This document shows, piece by piece, positions 59,291 to 64,000 of a DNA stretch of 64,000 nt (positions are counted from its first letter, which is position 1; every line of letters begins with the position of its first letter). A model generated the notes under the pieces. That model was not told the origin of the DNA, did not search any database, and saw only the letters and a program-made list of their open reading frames with translations. Source of the stretch: Streptomyces nojiriensis (GTDB taxonomy: Bacteria; Actinomycetota; Actinomycetes; Streptomycetales; Streptomycetaceae); assembly GCF_017639205.1 (NCBI RefSeq), contig NZ_CP071139.1, positions 5,703,501 through 5,767,500 of the forward strand. Direction: 5' to 3'. The translations under genes and the position numbers were made by a program.

Positions 59291-59319
59291 GGGGTCGGGC
59301 TCCGTCGAGTCCGGCCCCC
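59291..59319 (+). terminator. Terminator after the yefM-yoeB remnant
   Basis: GGGGTCGGGCT (59291-59301) pairs with AGTCCGGCCCC (59309-59319) with two G-U pairs and a seven-base loop, followed by CTCTGCG. Confidence 0.6.
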
Positions 59320-59409
59320 TCTGCGTTCCGGCGCGCGGGTGGGGGCATTTGGTGGGGGAGGGCCTAGCCTGGCGGGCGCGGGGTGTGGGTGCGGAAGGTG
59401 GAGGGTGGC

Positions 59410-60162
59410 GTGGGGCCGGGTGCGCAGTGGGAATGGCCGGGTCGGAGTCTGCTCGGGGTGCTGTCCGCTCCCGCGCGGGCAGAACTGCTCGGGCTGGGTT
59501 CGGAGTTGACGCTCGACTCCGGCGGCGTGCTGCTCACCGAGGGCGCCACCGATCGGCACCTGTACGTGATTCTCAGCGGGTTCGCCAAGGTCACCGCGAC
59601 CGTCGAGAACGGGCAGGAGTCGCTGCTCGCCGTTCGCGTCGGCGGGGACAGCGTGGGCGAGATGGCCGCGCTCGACGGCGCCCCGCGGTCGGCCGGGGTG
59701 GTGGCCTGCGGGCCGTTACGGGCGCGGGTGATCGGGCCCGGGGCCCTGCACGCGCTCATGCTGCGGCGGCCCGAGGTCGCGATGGCGCTGACCCGGATCG
59801 TGGCCGACCGGCTGCGCTGGGCCAACCGGCGGCGGCTCGAGTTCCGCGGATACCCGGTCAAGGTGCGACTCGCGCGGCTCCTGGTGGAGCTGGCCGTGGC
59901 GTACGGGCGGCCCGAGGCGGGCGGTGGTCATGTGATCGGCTTCCAGCTCACCCAGCCCGAACTCGCCGCGCTCACCGGCGCCGCGGAGACCACCGTGCAC
60001 AAGGGACTGCGCGAGCTGCGCGACGAGGGACTGCTCGGCACCGGTTACCGGACGACCACCGTGCACGACCTCGCCCGGCTCGCCCGGGTGGCCGAACTCG
60101 CCGAGCCGGTGACGCCGCCCGCCCCGCGCCGGCCCCGCGGGTCAGCCGAGCAGCGGCCGTAG
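59410..60162 (+). CDS. Crp/Fnr family regulator with cyclic-nucleotide-binding domain
   Basis: A 250-residue regulator with a cNMP-binding beta-barrel (about 25-140) and a C-terminal winged HTH (about 160-225, LTQPELAALTGAAETTVHKG and LRELRDEGLLG). The phosphate-binding cassette reads VGEMAALDGAPRSAG, keeping the Glu and Arg that contact the ribose and cyclic phosphate in true cNMP binders. There are no Fnr-type N-terminal cysteines. GTG 59410 is chosen from the GAGGG site at 59401-59405. The C-terminal Pro/Arg tail overlaps the convergent membrane-protein gene by 21 bp. Adjacent to a cyclase-like gene, it probably reads the same signal. Confidence 0.88.
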   Translation: MGPGAQWEWPGRSLLGVLSAPARAELLGLGSELTLDSGGVLLTEGATDRHLYVILSGFAKVTATVENGQESLLAVRVGGDSVGEMAALDGAPRSAGVVACGPLRARVIGPGALHALMLRRPEVAMALTRIVADRLRWANRRRLEFRGYPVKVRLARLLVELAVAYGRPEAGGGHVIGFQLTQPELAALTGAAETTVHKGLRELRDEGLLGTGYRTTTVHDLARLARVAELAEPVTPPAPRRPRGSAEQRP

Positions 60163-60657
60163 CAGCAGGCAGAGGCCGGCGGTGGTTCCCATCACCGCGG
60201 TGCACACCACGGCGGCCGTGACGCAGCGGTACTTCCGCAGGGCCACGTCGGAGAGGAAGCGGATCATCGCGTGCAGCTGCCGCTCGTCCTCGGCGGTGGT
60301 GGGCGGCGACGGGTCCGCGGCCGCGGCGAGTCGGACGAAGCTGTAGTCGTTGGGGCCGGTGGGTCGCCAGACGCGCGGCCGGAGCGCCAGCGCGAGCGAG
60401 GCCGCGCCGCCGAAGAGGCCGCAGGCGAAGAGGGCCAGCAGCACCCCCGCCAGCCAGCCCAGCGGGCCGCCGCGCCGCCAGCCGTCGAGCGCCGCCTCGC
60501 TCCACGCGCCCGCCGTCCCCACGAGCGCCGCCTGCACGGCGGAGAGGATGCCGGCCTTGGCGTCGGCGTGCTGGTGCGTCGTCTGCAGGACGGTCAGCAT
60601 CGTGCGCGAGGCCGGGCCGGGCGCCGCCGTCGGTGCGGTGGGCGGGATGGATGTCAC
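60142..60657 (-). CDS. Pycsar effector-like (PycTM/DUF5706-type) membrane protein
   Basis: A 171-residue protein. After a Pro/Ala-rich start comes VLQTTHQHADAKAGILSAVQ, matching the DAKA-type opening of Pycsar transmembrane effectors, and three hydrophobic segments: KAGILSAVQAALVGTAGAW, GWLAGVLLALFACGLFGGAA and CVTAAVVCTAVMGTTAGLCL. A charged cytoplasmic loop (about 100-140) lies between the second and third. In Pycsar defence such proteins bind a cyclic pyrimidine nucleotide and disrupt the membrane. GTG 60657 follows GGAGG. It is divergent from the cyclase-like gene. The family call is from remembered sequence features. Confidence 0.72.
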   Translation of the reverse strand: MTSIPPTAPTAAPGPASRTMLTVLQTTHQHADAKAGILSAVQAALVGTAGAWSEAALDGWRRGGPLGWLAGVLLALFACGLFGGAASLALALRPRVWRPTGPNDYSFVRLAAAADPSPPTTAEDERQLHAMIRFLSDVALRKYRCVTAAVVCTAVMGTTAGLCLLLRPLLG

Positions 60658-60943
60658 GGAACCTCCAACGCGGCTCGGGTGGAGTTCCATTGAGCTGCCC
60701 GCCCGCCGGGCGGACCAGGCACTTCTACGGGATCGGACGACTGCGCCGGATCCCGTATTTCCACGGGGTGCGCGTGGCCGGTTCCGGTGTACGACTGGCA
60801 GGGCGGCCGGCGCTCCACGGGGGTGGGCAACGGTCCGGGAGCGGCATGCCGCATCGCTCTGCACCTCGTAACTCTCCTGATTCGCGAGTGAGTTGGAGGT
60901 GCGGCATGCTGTGCTTCCCGATGTCACGGACGAGGAGGACGGG
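60658..60943. promoter_or_regulatory. Divergent control region of the cyclase/effector locus
   Basis: 286 bp. Near the cyclase side is an interrupted inverted repeat: GCATGCCG-(9 bp)-GCACCTC at 60844-60867 against GAGGTGCGGCATGC at 60896-60909, with AACTC/GAGTT pairs inside. GCGGCATGCCGC (60841-60852) is itself a perfect 12-bp palindrome. This is a plausible binding site for the Crp/Fnr regulator or an attenuating hairpin. Confidence 0.5.
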
Positions 60944-61783
60944 ATGTCCGTAGGTGCGATGGGCGTGTTCGACAGGCGGCTTCTGCTGGCCGTCGACGCG
61001 CGAGGTTACGGCAGCGCGGACACCGCGCGACAGCGCGAGATCCAGACAGTGTTGCCCCGGCTTCTCTCCGAGTCGGCCGAGGCGGCCGGGCTCGACCGGG
61101 CCTCCTGGGTGCGCCAGGCCGCCGGGGATTCCGAGTTCGCCGTGCTCCCGGCCGGCTCCGACGAGCAGGCGCTCGTCGAGCCGTTCATGCGCAGGCTGGA
61201 CGCCGGACTGCGGGCCCACAACCGCGACCGGGTGCCCGGCGCGCGGCTCGCGCTGCGCGCCGCCGTGCACTTCGGCCCGGCGTCCGAGGCGCCCAACGGC
61301 TTCGTGGGCCCCGGTCCCGTCGAGGTCTCCCGCATCCTGGAGAGCGACCCGCTGCGCCGGGCCCTCGCCGCGGCCCCGGACGCCGCGCTCGCCGTCGCGC
61401 TGACCGCGCCGGTCTTCACGGAGCTCGTCGCCCAGGGGTACACCAACTTCCGGCCGGAGGAGTTCCGCGAGGTCGTCGTCGAGAAGAAGGAGTACCGGGG
61501 CCGGGCGTGGCTGTGGGTGTCGGGGTACGACGTCCACACGCTGGACCTCGGTGATTCCGTTACCGGCTCCCGTTCTGCATCGGATTCCGGTTCCGGTTCC
61601 GGTGATGGATCTGGTGATGGCTCTGGTTCCAGTGACAGTTCTGGATCTCGTACAGACTCCGGTTCTGCCTCCGGCTCGGGTTCCGGTTCTGCTGCGGCCG
61701 GCGCCGGCGGAGGCGACTCGGTCACCACCAACCTGCACGGAACCGTCTTCAACGGGAACGTCGTCTTCGGCATCTCCAAGTGA
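60944..61783 (+). CDS. Class III nucleotidyl cyclase-like protein with C-terminal interaction motif
   Basis: A 279-residue protein. Residues 9-200 fit a class III cyclase fold: LLLAVDARGYGSAD holds a metal Asp (D18) and AAGDSEFAVLP holds the second (D62), 44 apart as in adenylyl cyclases. FVGPGPVEVSRILES (R130) matches the transition-state region, but the usual Asn is not evident. A Ser/Gly/Asp linker (about 205-258) with AT-richer codons leads to the terminal motif NLHGTVFNGNVVFGI (263-277). ATG 60944 follows GAGGAGG. It may make a cyclic nucleotide for the neighbouring effector and Crp protein. Family members could also be catalytically dead sensors. Confidence 0.72.
   Translation: MSVGAMGVFDRRLLLAVDARGYGSADTARQREIQTVLPRLLSESAEAAGLDRASWVRQAAGDSEFAVLPAGSDEQALVEPFMRRLDAGLRAHNRDRVPGARLALRAAVHFGPASEAPNGFVGPGPVEVSRILESDPLRRALAAAPDAALAVALTAPVFTELVAQGYTNFRPEEFREVVVEKKEYRGRAWLWVSGYDVHTLDLGDSVTGSRSASDSGSGSGDGSGDGSGSSDSSGSRTDSGSASGSGSGSAAAGAGGGDSVTTNLHGTVFNGNVVFGISK
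61555..61690 (+). repeat. Low-complexity Ser/Gly linker-coding repeat
   Basis: Short imperfect hexanucleotide repeats of the GGTTCC/GGATCT/GATGGA type encode the cyclase linker. Many codons end in A or T, unlike the rest of the gene, so the tract is compositionally distinct and probably length-variable. Confidence 0.75.
61730..61774 (+). other. C-terminal homotypic motif of the cyclase-like protein
   Basis: Encodes NLHGTVFNGNVVFGI. It aligns without gaps to the 15-residue motif at 62093-62137 in the NTPase: identical at N, G, G, F, G and I, with an aromatic at position 7 in both. Placed at the extreme C-terminus after a flexible linker. Confidence 0.75.
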
Positions 61784-61870
61784 GTGGAGCGGACGGGGAG
61801 ACGGGGTGCACACGTGAGATCCACGGATCGGCCCACGGAGAACCACGGAAGTAGTGGGGAAGGAGACGGC

Positions 61871-64000
61871 GTGCCCGGCGAACCCCGGCAGTTAACCGAC
61901 GAGGCGAACGGCAGCGCCGATCCCCTCTCCGCCCCCGAGTCGCCGGCGAGTCCGACCCCGCCCGCGTCCCCGACCCCGTCCACACCCACGCCACCGTCAC
62001 CCTCACGAGTGAATTCCGGAGCGAATTCCGGGCCGACTTCCGGAGCGGATCCCGGAGCCGATTCCTCCGAGGGCGACTACCGCGTCTACAACAACTTCTA
62101 CGGCCCGCAGTACCACGGCCGCGCCCACTTCGGCATCGCCACCGCCGCCGAGCGGCCCGGGCGGGCCCGCGCCACCGGCCTCCTCGACGGCGACGAGATC
62201 GACGCGCTGCTGCGTTCCTACATCCGCCCCGACTGCTTCGACGAAGCAGCCCGCGAGCTCTCCCGTACCGGCATCGTCGTCCTGACCGGCCCCCAGGGCA
62301 CCGGCAAGCGCTCCGGCGCGGTCGCCCTGCTCCGCGAGACCGTCGGACCCTCCGCCGACTACGTGGTGCTCTCGCCCGACATCGGCCTCGACCAGCTCGC
62401 GGAGCGCACCTTCGACGCGGGCGTCGGCTACGTCGTCCTCGACCGCACCGGAGCCGCCGCAGCGGCGGGAGCCACCGGAGCCGCCGGGACCGGTGTGGAC
62501 GCCGCCGGCCCGCCCTCCGACTTCGACTGGCGCCGGGTGCGCGACCAGCTGCGCCGCCACCGCGCCCATCTGGTGATCACCACCGTGCACGGCGTGGCCG
62601 GCCGCTCGCCCAAGGCCGTACGCCACCTGCCGTGGCGGCCACCGGTCCTGGACAAGGTGGTACGGGCCCGGCTGGTCCAGGCCCGCATCCCGCGGGAGAT
62701 CGTCGACCGGGCCGTGGCCGGCATCCCGCCCCGCTGCCCCATCGCGGTCGTCGCCGACGCGGCACAGCGCATCGCGGCGGGCGCCGACCCCGACCAGGCG
62801 TGGAAGGAGCACAGCGGCAGCGCGCCGCAGGCCGTCCAGGAGTGGTTCGGCGCCGAGGAGGAGCGGAGCCTGCGCGAGATCGCCGAGGTCACCACCCTCG
62901 CCTTCGCTCCCGGCATCGGGCGGCGCGCCTTCGAATCGCTCCAGGACCTCCTCGAACGGCTCCTCGGACCGGTCTACTTCACACCGGAAGCCGCGGTCGG
63001 GGCCGGGGCCGGGGCCGCCGCCGACGGTGCGGCAGCCCCCGACGCCACGGGGCAGGCCGCCGCCGACGGTCCGGACCCGCAGCAGCGCCGCCGCGCCCGC
63101 CCGGTGGACCGGCGCCGCTCGCTCTCCCGCAACGCCCTGATCACCACCGAGATGCAGGTCTACGGCGCGACCACCCGCGAGGTCATGGTCTTCGCCGACT
63201 CCGAGCTGCGCCGCTGGGTGCTGCAGGCGCTGTGGCGCGACCACCCCACCGAGTACTGGGACGCGGTCCGCCACTGGCTGGAGGCGCTCGTCGACGCCGA
63301 CCCCGACCCCGCCCTCCAGCTCTCCATCGCCTCCGGACTCACGCTGCTCGGGCACATCGCCTTCGACGAGGTCGTGCAGAGCTACCTCGACCCGTGGGCG
63401 CGCGGCGAGAGCGGCGAGACCGGGCAGACCCTCGCGGTGTACGTGCTCTGGTACATGTGCCTGGAGGAGACCCAGGCGGCCGCCGCGCTCACCCTGGCCC
63501 GCACCTGGGCCCAGTCCCTCCACCCCACCCTGCGGGGCACCGCGCTGATCGCCTTCAGCGGCCAGCTCGGCGTCACCTTCCCCACCGACGCGGTGAAGTG
63601 GCTCTGGGCGGTGCTGCGCACCAGCGCCCTCGAAAAGCGGGAGGAACGCGAACACGGGCTGCGCGCCTGGGCTCAGCTGTTCCTCACGTTCGTCGACTGC
63701 CAGGAGGACGCCGGCATCGTGCTCGACGCCCTGGCGCACCGGATCAGGAAGGAACGGCGCACCCGGTCCGCCGCCTACTCGGCGACCGGCCTGCTCGTCC
63801 TCGAAACCACCCTCTGGGTCTTCACCGCCACCGAGCGGCTCTCGGGCCGCCCGGCCGTCGCCCGCTACGTCGCCGACCGGCCCGAGGAGGCCGACGTCGT
63901 CGCCGAGTTGTGGGCGGCGGTCCTCTGCTACCGGCCGCTGCGCCGCAGCGCCCTGTCCGCCCTGCTCGTCACGGTCCGTGGCCTGCCCGCCGTGACCTCC
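61871..64000 (+). CDS. Large P-loop NTPase with N-terminal interaction motif (incomplete at window end)
   Basis: At least 710 residues with no stop before the window ends. GTG 61871 has AGGAG six bases upstream. A Pro/Ser/Thr linker (about 15-60) leads to the motif NFYGPQYHGRAHFGI (75-89). Next come a degenerate Walker A, TGPQGTGKRSGA (about 139-150, Arg at the usual Ser/Thr position), a Walker B-like YVVLDRTG (D191) and HLVITTVHG. A helical region follows (SLREIAEVTTLAF, RAFESLQDLLERLLG), then an Ala/Gly/Asp insert near 380-405, then an alpha-solenoid-like C-terminal part (MCLEETQAAAALTLARTWAQ). It resembles NLR/STAND-type signalling NTPases in layout. It is transcribed with the cyclase-like gene (87 bp gap). 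Confidence 0.78.
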   Translation, partial: MPGEPRQLTDEANGSADPLSAPESPASPTPPASPTPSTPTPPSPSRVNSGANSGPTSGADPGADSSEGDYRVYNNFYGPQYHGRAHFGIATAAERPGRARATGLLDGDEIDALLRSYIRPDCFDEAARELSRTGIVVLTGPQGTGKRSGAVALLRETVGPSADYVVLSPDIGLDQLAERTFDAGVGYVVLDRTGAAAAAGATGAAGTGVDAAGPPSDFDWRRVRDQLRRHRAHLVITTVHGVAGRSPKAVRHLPWRPPVLDKVVRARLVQARIPREIVDRAVAGIPPRCPIAVVADAAQRIAAGADPDQAWKEHSGSAPQAVQEWFGAEEERSLREIAEVTTLAFAPGIGRRAFESLQDLLERLLGPVYFTPEAAVGAGAGAAADGAAAPDATGQAAADGPDPQQRRRARPVDRRRSLSRNALITTEMQVYGATTREVMVFADSELRRWVLQALWRDHPTEYWDAVRHWLEALVDADPDPALQLSIASGLTLLGHIAFDEVVQSYLDPWARGESGETGQTLAVYVLWYMCLEETQAAAALTLARTWAQSLHPTLRGTALIAFSGQLGVTFPTDAVKWLWAVLRTSALEKREEREHGLRAWAQLFLTFVDCQEDAGIVLDALAHRIRKERRTRSAAYSATGLLVLETTLWVFTATERLSGRPAVARYVADRPEEADVVAELWAAVLCYRPLRRSALSALLVTVRGLPAVTS
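62093..62137 (+). other. N-terminal homotypic motif of the NTPase
   Basis: Encodes NFYGPQYHGRAHFGI, the partner of the motif at 61730-61774. It lies between a low-complexity linker and the NTPase domain, as interaction motifs do in bacterial NLR-like proteins. Confidence 0.75.

Noticed and set aside
62003..63739. Long minus-strand open frame opposite the NTPase
   Set aside because: The plus-strand frame has protein-like composition, a good ribosome-binding site, P-loop and Walker B-like motifs. The minus frame is Gly/Ala/Arg low-complexity without motifs and exists because of high GC.

Overview
The window is actinobacterial chromosome, almost certainly Streptomyces. GC is very high with strong third-position GC, GTG starts are common, ATGA/GTGA stop-start overlaps couple many genes, and the content is typical of the genus: a Tad/Flp pilus locus, a WhiB-like protein, GlpX, polyphosphate glucokinase, DUF1707, DUF4245, DUF6542 and an OxyR-AhpCD block. 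From memory, the order ahpD-ahpC-oxyR, class II and class I fumarase, wblI, glpX, xseBA, ispH, ppgK, ychF matches the core chromosome of S. coelicolor. An alignment would be needed to confirm that. I see no tRNA, rRNA or CRISPR array.

Layout. 1-6.2 kb: Tad pilus operon (tadA, tadB, tadC, an atypical response regulator, Flp prepilin, TadE/G-like protein, a lipoprotein and an OmpA-type protein). 6.2-13.3 kb: a frameshifted small membrane gene, an AhpD-like protein, two TetR regulators each facing its target across palindromic operators (a DUF1348 protein and a DHA2 drug exporter), a polysaccharide deacetylase and small secreted proteins. 13.4-17.1 kb: orphan sugar-binding lipoprotein, SMI1/KNR4 protein, DUF192 protein, a 168-bp palindromic repeat and a prepilin peptidase that probably serves the Tad system. 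17.2-27.3 kb: aldo/keto reductase, cis-prenyltransferase, PIN-PhoH protein, secreted transglycosylase, AI-2E exporter, two tandem paralogous anchored proteins, AhpD-AhpC with divergent OxyR. 27.3-37.1 kb: PadR-controlled FtsX ABC exporter, SPFH protein with a ribbon-helix-helix partner, a class A penicillin-binding protein and a SpoIIE-type phosphatase. 37.4-58.1 kb: mainly conserved metabolism (both fumarases, GlpX, XseAB, IspH, PpgK, YchF) with scattered lineage-specific genes. 58.2-59.3 kb: an intact RelE/Phd-type toxin-antitoxin pair next to a decayed YefM-YoeB pair.

The most interesting region is 59.4-64.0 kb. It holds a Crp/Fnr regulator that keeps the cyclic-nucleotide-binding Glu and Arg, a small three-helix membrane protein resembling Pycsar effectors (PycTM/DUF5706), a divergent class III nucleotidyl-cyclase-like protein with both metal Asp residues 44 apart, and a large P-loop NTPase that runs off the window. 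The cyclase C-terminus and the NTPase N-terminus carry the same ungapped 15-residue motif, N-[LF]-[HY]-G-x-x-[FY]-x-G-x-x-x-F-G-I, each joined to its enzyme by a low-complexity linker. This arrangement resembles homotypic (amyloid-type) signalling motifs that pair bacterial NLR-like NTPases with effectors. I infer a cyclic-nucleotide-based, Pycsar-like defence or stress system with an added NTPase module.

A second theme is a family of palindromic intergenic repeats (three copies, at 10.57, 16.10 and 27.24 kb). In two of the copies the terminal CTAG supplies the stop codon of the neighbouring gene.
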